From Tomitella fengzijianii (GTDB lineage Bacteria > Actinomycetota > Actinomycetes > Mycobacteriales > Mycobacteriaceae): a DNA stretch of 64,000 bases. The notes below the pieces were generated by a model. That model was not told the DNA's origin and searched no databases. It was given only the letters and a program-made list of their open reading frames with translations. The stretch lies in NCBI RefSeq assembly GCF_007559025.1, contig NZ_CP041766.1, positions 1 to 64,000 on the forward strand, written 5' to 3'. The translations under genes and the position numbers were made by a program. Of the stretch, positions 7,399 through 14,165 are shown piece after piece (the stretch's first letter is position 1; the number at the start of each line of letters is the position of its first letter).

Positions 7399-8571
7399 CT
7401 AGTTTGCGTTGCAGCCGATGCCGTCGCCGTCCCGGTCTAACCGGTGCGGGTCGCCGGCGAGCACGCGGACGGGGGAGGTGTAGTCGGAGCAGTCGGTGTC
7501 CGGGCCGGATTGTTGCATCGGCATCTGCGGTGCAGGGGCTGGTGCCGGAGCGGGGGCGGGCGCAGGCGGTGGGGCGGGCACGGTTGTTTCGATGATGACC
7601 GGCGCAGGCGCCGGCGCGGACGTGGTCACCTGTGTGGAGGTGGCGGCCGCCGCCGGCGGCTGGCCGCCGCAGTTGTGCAGGATCCGGGTGATCGCATCAT
7701 GTTCGGGCCGGGTCACCCACAGCCCGTAGAGGGCCTTCACGTCGACCTGTTTGGTCACGTAGGTGCACCGGTATGCCTTGTTCGGCGGCAGCCACGTGGC
7801 GGCATCGCCATCGCCTTTGGACGCGTTCGTCGGGCCATCGACGGCCATGAGATTCCGCGGGTCGTTCGCCAGATTCTCGCGCTGCTGAGCGGAAAGCTGC
7901 TGGGCGCCGGTCTGCCACGCGTTCGACAGGGCCACGACATGGTCGATCTGCACATCGTTCGAGGTGCCCTGGCCGCGCTGGAACACGATCGTCTTACCGG
8001 TGTACGGGTCGTGCAGCGTCCCGGTCAGGACGGTGCAGTCGCCGGTGCCGGGTTTGTAGGTGATGCCGGTGAGGTCACGGCGCAGGATGTCGTTGCGGGT
8101 ATCGCAGCCGTTGTGACCACCGGGGACGGCAACATCGTCGGTCCAGGCCGACCCGAACTGGTCCCGGTCGTAGCCGGTCTTCGGGGCCCGCCCCTTGATC
8201 GGCAGGGTGTCGAGCTTCGCGAGTGCGGCAGTGGCGCTGCTACCGGCCGGCGCCGCGGCGGCGCCGGCGCCGGTGCTCGTGGCGGCCGCGGCGCCCCCGG
8301 CAGCAGCTGGGGCGGCTGACGGGGACGCGGCGGCGGATGCGTGAGTAGCCGACGTAGCAGCGGCCGCGGTGGTGGTCGAGGTGGTGGCGGTTGCTGCGGC
8401 AGTGGTGGTCGCGGTGTGGCTCTCGTCGTTGCCGACGGCAGTGCCGATGACGAACAGCACGGCGACCGTGCCGCCAGCGATCCACGGCCACTTACGACGC
8501 TTTCTCACCGGCGGCTGCAGCCCTGGTGGCTGCGGCGGCTGGTACTGCGACGGATCGTACGGGCTGGACAT
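7399..8571 (-). CDS. Membrane-anchored or secreted HNH (DUF1524/GmrSD-type) nuclease with Excalibur domain
   Basis: This is a 390-aa protein. A Pro/Gln-rich cytoplasmic N-terminus precedes one membrane segment (WPWIAGGTVAVLFVIGTAVG), a long Ala/Thr/Ser linker, and a DUF1524 domain with IDHVVALSNAWQTGA (His of the HNH) and NLMAVDGPTNASKGD (Asn). A Pro/Ala linker and a C-terminal Excalibur calcium-binding domain (LDRDGDGIGCN) follow. Such actinobacterial proteins are thought to be exported nucleases. The start is ATG 8571 with AAAGGAG. This is the second exported nuclease here, with the SNase lipoprotein at 1574. Confidence 0.87.
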   Translation of the reverse strand: MSSPYDPSQYQPPQPPGLQPPVRKRRKWPWIAGGTVAVLFVIGTAVGNDESHTATTTAAATATTSTTTAAAATSATHASAAASPSAAPAAAGGAAAATSTGAGAAAAPAGSSATAALAKLDTLPIKGRAPKTGYDRDQFGSAWTDDVAVPGGHNGCDTRNDILRRDLTGITYKPGTGDCTVLTGTLHDPYTGKTIVFQRGQGTSNDVQIDHVVALSNAWQTGAQQLSAQQRENLANDPRNLMAVDGPTNASKGDGDAATWLPPNKAYRCTYVTKQVDVKALYGLWVTRPEHDAITRILHNCGGQPPAAAATSTQVTTSAPAPAPVIIETTVPAPPPAPAPAPAPAPAPQMPMQQSGPDTDCSDYTSPVRVLAGDPHRLDRDGDGIGCNAN

Positions 8572-8712
8572 TCCGGCAGGCTCCTTTATCGCGCCATCGG
8601 GACGGCAGCGCTCGCGTTCTACGCCGCAGGGCCCGGCAGGACCACCACTGGCTTGTACTCGTTGAGATACTAAACCCCCGCAGACATACAGCCGCCGCCT
8701 CACAGAAGCCGG

Positions 8713-8808
8713 CTAGTCCGCGTGCCGGTCTGCGCGCAGCTTGCGGAGGAGCAGGGCGTTAGCGGCAATGGTGATGACGTTGGCGGTGATGATCAGGGCG
8801 AATGTCAA
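8713..8808 (-). CDS. Possible 31-aa membrane peptide
   Basis: The frame starts at TTG 8808 with AGGAAA ten bases upstream and encodes one hydrophobic helix (LIITANVITIAANALLL) followed by basic RKLRADRHAD. It sits between the KfrA-like gene and the nuclease gene. The TTG start and small size make this uncertain. It could be a small membrane regulator or chance coding. Confidence 0.3.
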   Translation of the reverse strand: MTFALIITANVITIAANALLLRKLRADRHAD

Positions 8809-8857
8809 GGGGCGCGTTTCCTGTCGGAGGGGCTGGCTAGTGTTCCGTGCGGCCGGT

Positions 8858-9430
8858 TCAGTTTCCGTCCTGGTCGCTGCGGGTGCTGTCGAGGATGGTG
8901 CGGAGGGTGCGGGCGGTGGCCCGGGCGTCGGCGGCGTTGAGTTCGGCGGTGTGCGCCCGTTCGCGGGCGGCGTGTTCCGCTTCGGCCGCGGTGGCCGCCG
9001 CCTTCTCCGCTGCCACAGCCCGGCGTCCCGCCTCCTGCACCGCCGTCTGTGCGGCGTCGAGTTCGGCGGCCAACCGGGCCACCTCAGCTTCGGCCTGCTC
9101 AGCACGGCTACGTTGGGTGGCCGCCTCTGCGAGCGCGTCAGCCTCAGCGCCCACCAGCGCGGCACGTTCCGCTGCTGTCGTCTCCGCGAGCTCGTCGCGG
9201 GCCGCAGTCACCGCCGCCGACCACAACGGCCCCAACACCGGCACCAGCGCGTCGGCCGGCACCTCCGGCACCTCCGCGGCAGGCCGATTGCGCACCAGCC
9301 ACTCGCGGGCCGCGTCCGTGCCCACCCGGGCCTTCTCCCGTAGCGACCGCACCGTCACCGGACGGCCCTCGCCCACCAGGGCGGCGAACGCATCCGCCAG
9401 TGCTGCCGCCTGCTCCGCCTTCGACGCCAT
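8858..9430 (-). CDS. kfrA: KfrA-like plasmid DNA-binding coiled-coil protein
   Basis: This is a 190-aa protein starting at ATG 9430 (GAAGGGAA upstream). The N-terminal region (about 10-60: FAALVGEGRPVTVRSLREKA, then ARVGTDAAREWL) resembles the KfrA DNA-binding domain. The rest is an almost pure Ala/Glu/Arg coiled coil (about 85-190) with strict heptads. KfrA proteins of broad-host-range plasmids bind operators in their own promoter and polymerise as an accessory stability function. A fine palindrome lies just upstream at 9457-9471, fitting autoregulation. Confidence 0.75.
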   Translation of the reverse strand: MASKAEQAAALADAFAALVGEGRPVTVRSLREKARVGTDAAREWLVRNRPAAEVPEVPADALVPVLGPLWSAAVTAARDELAETTAAERAALVGAEADALAEAATQRSRAEQAEAEVARLAAELDAAQTAVQEAGRRAVAAEKAAATAAEAEHAARERAHTAELNAADARATARTLRTILDSTRSDQDGN

Positions 9431-9456
9431 ATCCGCTTCCCTTCTAAGTACAAGCA

Positions 9457-9471
9457 ACGTACTAGGTACGT
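9457..9471. promoter_or_regulatory. Palindromic operator upstream of kfrA
   Basis: ACGTAC-TAG-GTACGT is a perfect palindrome of 6-bp arms, set in a wider array of AAGTAC/GTACTT units (9447-9476). It is 27 bases upstream of the kfrA start and close to the likely promoter, so autorepression by the KfrA-like protein is the simplest reading. Confidence 0.65.
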
Positions 9472-9652
9472 ACTTACTGTACCTTCTGATTGAGACGAGT
9501 GGGCGAACGACTTCGCCCTTGCGGCTGCCTGGCGCGGCGGCGCCGGCCGAGGAGCCAGTCACCTCGCCGGTGGCGGCCAGCTCCGCGTCCCGGCGCCGAG
9601 GGCCGCTGCGGACTGCCGCAAGGCCGGAAGGCCATCTGAAAGAGTCGGGCCC

Positions 9653-9865
9653 ATGATGAGCAACATCGCAACTCTCCTGGTCGCCGCGGCCGTATCACTC
9701 GTGGTGGCGGGGGTATTCGAAAAGCGGAACCGGAAGCAACGCAGGCGCGGTGAACAGGTCCGAGAGCACGACCACAAGCTCCCCAGGCTGGCTACCATCG
9801 TCGCTGCGCTGTGCTTCGGCGCCGCCGCCCTCGGCGTCGCATCGACCGTTGCCGGCGTCGCTTGA
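9653..9865 (+). CDS. Small membrane protein (70 aa)
   Basis: Two hydrophobic segments (IATLLVAAAVSLVVAGVF and LATIVAALCFGAAALGVAST) are separated by a strongly basic loop (EKRNRKQRRRGEQVREHDHK), giving a hairpin topology with the loop in the cytoplasm. No family is recognised. It lies divergent from kfrA. An alternative start is the next codon (ATG 9656). Confidence 0.55.
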   Translation: MMSNIATLLVAAAVSLVVAGVFEKRNRKQRRRGEQVREHDHKLPRLATIVAALCFGAAALGVASTVAGVA

Positions 9866-10184
9866 CGTTCAGGACACGGCCGGTACCCGGCACGACATCG
9901 AGTCGGTCGTGGACATCTACAGCGTGACCGACCGGATTCGCACAACCAGCAGCTACGAGGACGCCTGAGCGGCAGAGGAACCCTGCCCGGGCGGGGCGCG
10001 TCCAAGACCATGTGGATGACTACGAGATTGCGCTAAGGCACCTCGATGGTGCGCCCGCGCCCGACACCGAGCACGCCCGGCGGCTCTACGCCCAGCTCGA
10101 CGAAGTCGTCGCCCTGCTCGGCGCACACCAGCCCGGGCAGAGCTCGGACTCGGACGGGGCCGGCACCGGCCGCCGTGGCCGCTG
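9866..10184 (+). pseudogene. Possible decayed coding remnant
   Basis: Two reading-frame pieces with coding-like composition lie in different frames. The first ends at 9968 with DIESVVDIYSVTDRIRTTSS. The second runs from about 10012 to 10184 with DDYEIALRHLDGAPAPDTEH and ARRLYAQLDEVVALLGAH. Neither has a convincing start. They may be parts of one gene broken by a frameshift. No family is recognised. Confidence 0.3.
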
Positions 10185-10264
10185 ACCAGCACGGCGCCCA
10201 GCAGTGACGCCGACCAGCGGGCGCCGGCGGGGGAGTGGCCAGCAAAACAGACGATGAGCTACGA

Positions 10265-10737
10265 CCGGGCCCTTCCGCGGCTGTCGTAGCTCCCGCGCCG
10301 GTCACCCCGAGCGGGTGCCGGCGTCCCCGCGGCCACCGCGGGTGGTGCCAGGCATGGAGGGGCGCGGCGGCGGTGGTGGGGGAGTGGCACGCCTGGCGGC
10401 GGGCCGGCCGGGCGGGGCCGGCCGCATCATCGACGGCGCCCCGAGGGGGCGCCGACAGCACAGCGCCTTCGGCGCTCATCTTTTTGCCAATGAAGCCTTC
10501 GGCAGCATAAACCCGCTCTCCCGGCTCCCCGGGGGCTTTCGCGGCATAAACCGCGGCCTCCGCAAGCTCCGGCCGCTCTTTATTCCACGACCCCCGGTCC
10601 GCCGCTCGCAGCGGGAAGCAGGCACTGCGTGCCTTCATTAGCAAAAAAGATGAGGGGGGACCACAGGGGTACAGACCCGCTCCCACCTCACCCCCGGCGA
10701 GGGCAACAGGCACTCGCCACAACCCCAGGAGGACATC
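10265..10737. repeat. Structured repeat, copy 2 of 2
   Basis: Second copy of the element at 2588-3003. From 10370 to the ribosome site at 10735 it matches copy 1 almost base for base, with one added C near 10691. A 56-bp GC-rich insertion (about 10310-10369) is present only here. The right arm of the long inverted repeat carries CATTAGC instead of CATTGGC, weakening the pairing. It again ends in a ribosome site and a new short gene (10738). Confidence 0.85.
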
Positions 10738-11118
10738 ATGCGACAGAACACCCACACCAGCTACACCCCGGCCACCATCCCCTACGACATGTACGGCACC
10801 CTCATCGCCGTACTACTCACCGCCGCCGACATCGCCGCCACCGAACCCCACGTCACCGACGCCCTCGCAATGGCCGCCTTCCGCACCAGCGCCACCCCCG
10901 CCACCTACCGCACCGCCGAACGCGCCGCCATCCGCACCGCCACCGCCCGCATCACCCCCACAAACAGCGAACCCGGCCACCTGTGGAGCACCTGGCAGAA
11001 CGCCACCGACGAACCCTGGCCCATCCTCGCCGACACCGCCGCCCGCATCTACGGCCCCGACGACGCCGCCTGCGGCATCACCCCCGGCCACTGGACCACC
11101 ACCACCGAACACCACTAA
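10738..11118 (+). CDS. Hypothetical 126-aa protein
   Basis: The start at ATG 10738 is fixed by AGGAGG in the repeat-derived leader. The sequence is Thr/Ala-rich with a helical core (YDMYGTLIAVLLTAADIAAT, EPHVTDALAMAAFR) and a C-terminal DEPWPILADTAARIYGPDD. I recognise no family. Codon use is very G/C-biased like that of its neighbours. The family hairpin at 11135 closes the cassette. It shares its leader, but not its protein sequence, with the gene at 3004. Confidence 0.65.
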   Translation: MRQNTHTSYTPATIPYDMYGTLIAVLLTAADIAATEPHVTDALAMAAFRTSATPATYRTAERAAIRTATARITPTNSEPGHLWSTWQNATDEPWPILADTAARIYGPDDAACGITPGHWTTTTEHH

Positions 11119-11134
11119 CCCCACAACCGACCAC

Positions 11135-11161
11135 GGGCCGCCCCACACCAAGGGGCGGCCC
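11135..11161 (+). terminator. GC hairpin terminator, family copy 3
   Basis: GGGCCGCCCC (11135-11144) and GGGGCGGCCC (11152-11161), loop ACACCAA, the same stem as at 3259 and 4413, followed 46 bases later by another AATAGA-box promoter. Confidence 0.75.
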
Positions 11162-11206
11162 ACCGTCACAACCAGCACAAACACCCAGAACAACGGCCGA
11201 AACGGC

Positions 11207-11235
11207 TAGACACCCCACGCCTAATAGACTATAAT
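11207..11235 (+). promoter_or_regulatory. AATAGA-box promoter of the 11315-11784 pair
   Basis: -35 TAGACA (11207-11212), 17-bp spacer, perfect -10 TATAAT (11230-11235). Tandem units AATAGACTAT and AATAGAGTAT lie at 11223-11242. The ATG at 11241 is five bases after the -10 and opens a frame with the same leader-peptide pattern as at 3366. Confidence 0.78.
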
Positions 11236-11314
11236 AGAGTATGTCAGAAGGAACGGAATCCTACACGCACGAGGGAGGGCAACCGGCCCACCCCCGCACC
11301 CCAGGAGGAACACC

Positions 11315-11488
11315 ATGCGACAGACCGTCGAGAACTACACCCTCACCGGCGCCGAACCCGTCATCCGCAGCGCCGTCGACGAGGCCGGCAAAGACGTACT
11401 CATCATCACCGGCCCCCGCGGCACCCGCACCATCGCCGCAGGCGACTTCACCGCCCTCAGTGACGCCGTCGACGCCGTAGCCAACTGA
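11315..11488 (+). CDS. Small hypothetical protein (57 aa)
   Basis: ATG 11315 follows CCAGGAGGAACACC. The product begins MRQTVENYTLTGAEP and continues with KDVLIITGPRGTRTIAAGDF. It looks like a compact beta-rich domain with an N-terminal helix and resembles the antitoxin-like or Phd-fold small proteins only in size and polarity; I do not assign it. It shares the MRQ start with the genes at 10738 and 12002, reflecting the conserved leader junction. It is followed 23 bases later by the gene at 11512. Confidence 0.6.
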   Translation: MRQTVENYTLTGAEPVIRSAVDEAGKDVLIITGPRGTRTIAAGDFTALSDAVDAVAN

Positions 11489-11511
11489 CCGACCACCACG
11501 AGGAGCCCGCA

Positions 11512-11784
11512 ATGTTCACCGACAGCGACACCCGCATCCAGGACGGCACCGCCGGCCAGCGGGTCGACGCCTACCGAGACTTCCTCCACGACCAGTTCCA
11601 CGAGGACGCCGACCGCGCCGACGCACTGCGCCGAGCGCTCGCCGCCCGCGACGGCGCGAAGCTCGCACTCCTGCTCGAAAGCGCCATCAACGGCGCCGAA
11701 CACCGCGCAGAACGCGAACTCGGCAACCCGGCGCCCGAGCCCGTCGATGCCGACGACATCGCCCAGCAGATCGGCGAGATGTGA
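11512..11784 (+). CDS. Hypothetical 90-aa helical protein
   Basis: This acidic, helical protein has a central helix pair (RVDAYRDFLHDQFHEDADRA, ALRRALAARDGAKLALLLES) and a tail ending DADDIAQQIGEM. No domain is recognised. GAGGAG stands seven bases before ATG 11512, so it forms a two-gene unit with 11315. A 17-bp terminator hairpin lies immediately downstream. Confidence 0.65.
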   Translation: MFTDSDTRIQDGTAGQRVDAYRDFLHDQFHEDADRADALRRALAARDGAKLALLLESAINGAEHRAERELGNPAPEPVDADDIAQQIGEM

Positions 11785-11786
11785 CA

Positions 11787-11825
11787 CCGGCACCCTGGCC
11801 CCGCAACACGGGGCCAGGGTGCCGG
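11787..11825 (+). terminator. Strong hairpin terminator
   Basis: A perfect 17-bp stem (CCGGCACCCTGGCCCCG with its complement) and a 5-base loop, three bases after the stop at 11784. It is the strongest hairpin in the accessory region. Confidence 0.8.
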
Positions 11826-11893
11826 CCCCGCCGCCGGACCCGTCCATTACCGCCATGCCCAGCGAGAACATGCAGAGAAATCGCCAAAACGAC

Positions 11894-11922
11894 TGGACGC
11901 CATACGTCTAATAGACTACAAT
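11894..11922 (+). promoter_or_regulatory. AATAGA-box promoter of the glutaredoxin-like gene
   Basis: -35 TGGACG (11894-11899), 17-bp spacer, -10 TACAAT (11917-11922), tandem units AATAGACTAC and AATAGACGAT (11910-11929). It differs from the other copies in having no ATG after the -10, so this leader cannot code the leader peptide. Confidence 0.72.
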
Positions 11923-12001
11923 AGACGATATCGGAAGGGACGGAATCCGAGACGCACGAGGGAGGGCAAGCGGCCCACCCCCGCACCCCAGGAGGAACAC
12001 C

Positions 12002-12412
12002 ATGCGACAGATCACCTACACCCGCACCGACACCCTGACGGTGACCGTCCCCGACCACACCACCGGCAGCGATGCCCTGTTCGACGACCTCGCCGGATAC
12101 GAAGACGCCGGACAGGCCACGTGGCATGCGTGCGTCCGTGATGTCATCAGCGACGACCTGGTCCACGTCCGCGTGTTCACCACAGCGCAGTGCCAGGCGT
12201 GCCGCATGACCAAGCGGATGCTCGACGATCGCCGGATCGCCTACAGCGAGGAGGACGTGACCGACAACGACGAGGCGCGCGAGTACGTGGCCGACACGCT
12301 CGGGCACCGGCAGCTTCCCGTCGTCGTCATCGAGAGAGCCGGCCGCGACGACGATGAGCTGATCCACTGGTCCGGGCACCGGCCCGACAGGATCGCGCAG
12401 ATCACCCGCTAA
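12002..12412 (+). CDS. Glutaredoxin/NrdH-like redox protein with N-terminal extension
   Basis: This is a 136-aa protein. Residues about 55-136 form a glutaredoxin-type thioredoxin fold: strand HVRVFTTAQCQACRMTKRML with a CxxC motif (C64-Q-A-C67), then RRIAYSEEDVTDNDEAREYV and the cis-Pro strand HRQLPVVVI. The SGHRPDRI tail resembles the WxGF/H-R ends of NrdH proteins. The first 50 residues are an extra acidic segment not part of the fold. It could serve ribonucleotide reduction or act as a disulfide reductase in newly infected cells. The start follows CCAGGAGGAACACC. Confidence 0.82.
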   Translation: MRQITYTRTDTLTVTVPDHTTGSDALFDDLAGYEDAGQATWHACVRDVISDDLVHVRVFTTAQCQACRMTKRMLDDRRIAYSEEDVTDNDEAREYVADTLGHRQLPVVVIERAGRDDDELIHWSGHRPDRIAQITR

Positions 12413-12495
12413 CCGCCCCGCCGGCGAGGGTGCCACGGCGCCCCACCAGCGCACACCTGGCAAGCCGCCGCGCAGACGACACGAACGAGGCCGCG

Positions 12496-13011
12496 ATGGA
12501 CGAGGAACTACCCGCCGAGCTGGACACCGAAGCGACACTCCTATGCGCCGCACTATGGCTCCGCGACACGACCCGGGCACGCCTGATCGCCGAACACGTG
12601 CACGCCGCTGACTTCACCAGGCCCGCCCACGCCACGATCTACACAGCCTGGCAGCGGCAGGTCCGCGCCGGCCAGCCGCACGACGCGGCCACCGTACTCG
12701 CCCGGCTCACCGCCGCCGGCACCGACGAAGTACCGCGCACAGTGCACACCGCACTGCGCGGAATCATCACCCTCGGAGCCGAACCCACCGCAGCCGCATC
12801 CCACGCTCTCGACGTGGTCACCGCCGCCTACCGCCGCAGCTACACAGCGCTCGCGGCCACGATCGCCCACGCCGCCGAGGCCGCCGCCACCGACGAGCTG
12901 TTCCCCATCCTGGTCGAACACGGCCGCCGGCAACGCACCCAGGCATACCGGCTGCACACCCTGCGCCGCACCCTCGGCGCAGACCCCAACGACGAAGGAG
13001 CCGCTGCATGA
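12496..13011 (+). CDS. Lone DnaB helicase N-terminal-like domain protein
   Basis: This is a 171-aa protein. Residues about 8-110 match the pattern of the DnaB N-terminal domain (LDTEATLLCAALWL, then LIAEHVHAADFTRPAHATIY and HDAATVLARLTAAG). There is no RecA-type helicase domain; the C-terminal 60 residues are Ala-rich helices. Such a free N-domain could contact the host helicase or primase and act as a loader, competitor or replication modulator; this is inferred. ATG 12496 with GAGG is preferred over a GTG at 12430. The stop overlaps the next start (ATGA). Confidence 0.65.
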   Translation: MDEELPAELDTEATLLCAALWLRDTTRARLIAEHVHAADFTRPAHATIYTAWQRQVRAGQPHDAATVLARLTAAGTDEVPRTVHTALRGIITLGAEPTAAASHALDVVTAAYRRSYTALAATIAHAAEAAATDELFPILVEHGRRQRTQAYRLHTLRRTLGADPNDEGAAA

Positions 13012-13412
13012 GCACCCTGCTAAGCCCCGCCCGTCTCACCATGCTGCGCATGGAATCGGGCCTACCGCGCGACGACCTCGCCCGGATTCTCGGCGTGGAC
13101 CTACGCCGATACCGCCGGTGGGAATCAGGAAAAGAGACCATCCCCGCCGGCATCGCCACCGACCTCGCCGCCCTCCGCTCCGCTGCGGCCAGCGCCGCGC
13201 GAGCCCTCGTCGCCGACCGCGCCGACCACCTCACCCACGCCGCCGAGGACGGCCCCACCTCGCTCGTGCTCGCATCCCCCGACGACGACGCCGCCTTCCA
13301 TGCCGTGTGGCCAGAACACCACGCCATGCCCGCCCGCTGGTGGTGGCACGTCGCCGGAATCGCCGAAAAGTACGGCGTCCCCATCGAACGCGGAAGCACC
13401 TACAGCCGGTAG
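13008..13412 (+). CDS. HTH protein with C-terminal WWWH domain, paralogue 2
   Basis: This is a 134-aa protein translationally coupled to the DnaB_N-like gene (ATGA, with AAGGAG upstream). It has an N-terminal HTH (LRMESGLPRDDLARILGVDL, RYRRWESGKETIPAGIA) and the C-terminal segment PEHHAMPARWWWHVAGIAEK, ending IERGSTYSR, almost identical in pattern to the product of 5829-6269. The linker differs, so this is an old duplication with a constrained tail. The same 16-mer hairpin follows both genes, so the duplicated unit included downstream DNA. Confidence 0.75.
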   Translation: MSTLLSPARLTMLRMESGLPRDDLARILGVDLRRYRRWESGKETIPAGIATDLAALRSAAASAARALVADRADHLTHAAEDGPTSLVLASPDDDAAFHAVWPEHHAMPARWWWHVAGIAEKYGVPIERGSTYSR

Positions 13413-13427
13413 ACACAGACAAGCGGA

Positions 13428-13443
13428 CGGCCGCAAGCGGCCG
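13428..13443 (+). terminator. Short hairpin, shared 16-mer copy 3
   Basis: CGGCCGC-AA-GCGGCCG placed 16 bases after HTH paralogue 2, as at 6285 after paralogue 1. Confidence 0.5.
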
Positions 13444-13547
13444 GCAGAACACACTTTCCCCGGCCAGGTGGTGGGTCACCACGACCGCGGCCCTGCTCGC
13501 CGTGAACTAGCTACTACGCGGGCGCATCCGCGCCGTCCAGTAGGCAC

Positions 13548-13586
13548 GCGGCCGTGGCCAGCGCTTCCCTCGCCGACCACGGCCGC
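13548..13586 (-). terminator. Terminator of the minus-strand gene ending at 13612
   Basis: Inverted repeat GCGGCCGTGG (13548-13557) and CCACGGCCGC (13577-13586), 25 bases past the stop of the minus-strand gene. It may also block read-through from the plus strand. Confidence 0.55.
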
Positions 13587-13595
13587 AACAGACTA

Positions 13596-13611
13596 TAGAA
13601 CACTTATTCGA
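13596..13611. repeat. Island-flanking 16-mer, left copy (SOS-box-like)
   Basis: TAGAAC-ACTT-ATTCGA. A near copy, TAGAAC-ATAT-ATTCTA, lies in direct orientation at 19403-19418. The arrangement of two 6-mers with 4 bases between resembles actinobacterial LexA sites, but the two copies also bracket the restriction island and its flanking remnant. Confidence 0.4.
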
Positions 13612-14112
13612 TCACGGCTGCATCCACGCGTAGCCACTGCTCGGGGTGCCGACAGGGCTGCCGGTGGCGTAGTCATCACTCCGGACTGTCCCAGGCCGGA
13701 GGCCGGGCGCGTCATGCCAGGACACGCTGATCGCTGAGTTCGTTTCCGTCGTACTTGCCGCCATGAACGGCAGAGACGAGCCCGCGGTAAGACGATCTTT
13801 CGATATCGGATTCTGTCCCGAGACCAGCGCGATCGACTCGCCGTCGACGCGGACAGCGAACCTGTCCGTCGGCCCGTCGTTGACCAGCTCGTGTTTATCG
13901 CCTGCGGCGTGCCGCAGCTCCCACAGTGGCCGTTGCGCTGCGACGTCGGCATGTTGGGCCAACGCCGTATGCGCCTCGGCGGATTGCGCAGCTGGCACAG
14001 CCGACTGTGCGGCAGCCTCGGCTGCCCGCTGCTGTACGGCGGCCGCGTCTGCGGCGGCGCTGCTGGCCTTACGGTTTTGCGTCCACGCGATGGCCGCCGA
14101 CACGATCGACAC
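13612..14112 (-). CDS. Hypothetical protein with N-terminal hydrophobic/coiled-coil segment
   Basis: This is a 166-aa protein. A short hydrophobic N-terminus (MSIVSAAIAWTQNRKASS) leads into an Ala/Gln/Glu coiled coil (to about residue 60). A beta-rich C-terminal domain follows (LWELRHAAGDKHELVNDGPT, RFAVRVDGESIALVSGQ) that resembles small Ig-like domains of surface or phage proteins. It is divergent from the restriction genes. No family is assigned; it could be cargo of the defence island or a neighbour. Confidence 0.6.
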   Translation of the reverse strand: MSIVSAAIAWTQNRKASSAAADAAAVQQRAAEAAAQSAVPAAQSAEAHTALAQHADVAAQRPLWELRHAAGDKHELVNDGPTDRFAVRVDGESIALVSGQNPISKDRLTAGSSLPFMAASTTETNSAISVSWHDAPGLRPGTVRSDDYATGSPVGTPSSGYAWMQP

Positions 14113-14165
14113 CGATCAGGTCGGTCGGTGATATTGAAGAGGTTACGTCGGTGCCCCCCGATACG

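Noticed and set aside
8267-8430. Ala/Thr/Ser repeats in the nuclease linker as a CRISPR-like or tandem-repeat locus.
   Set aside because: It is low-complexity coding sequence without regular DNA repeat length or spacers.
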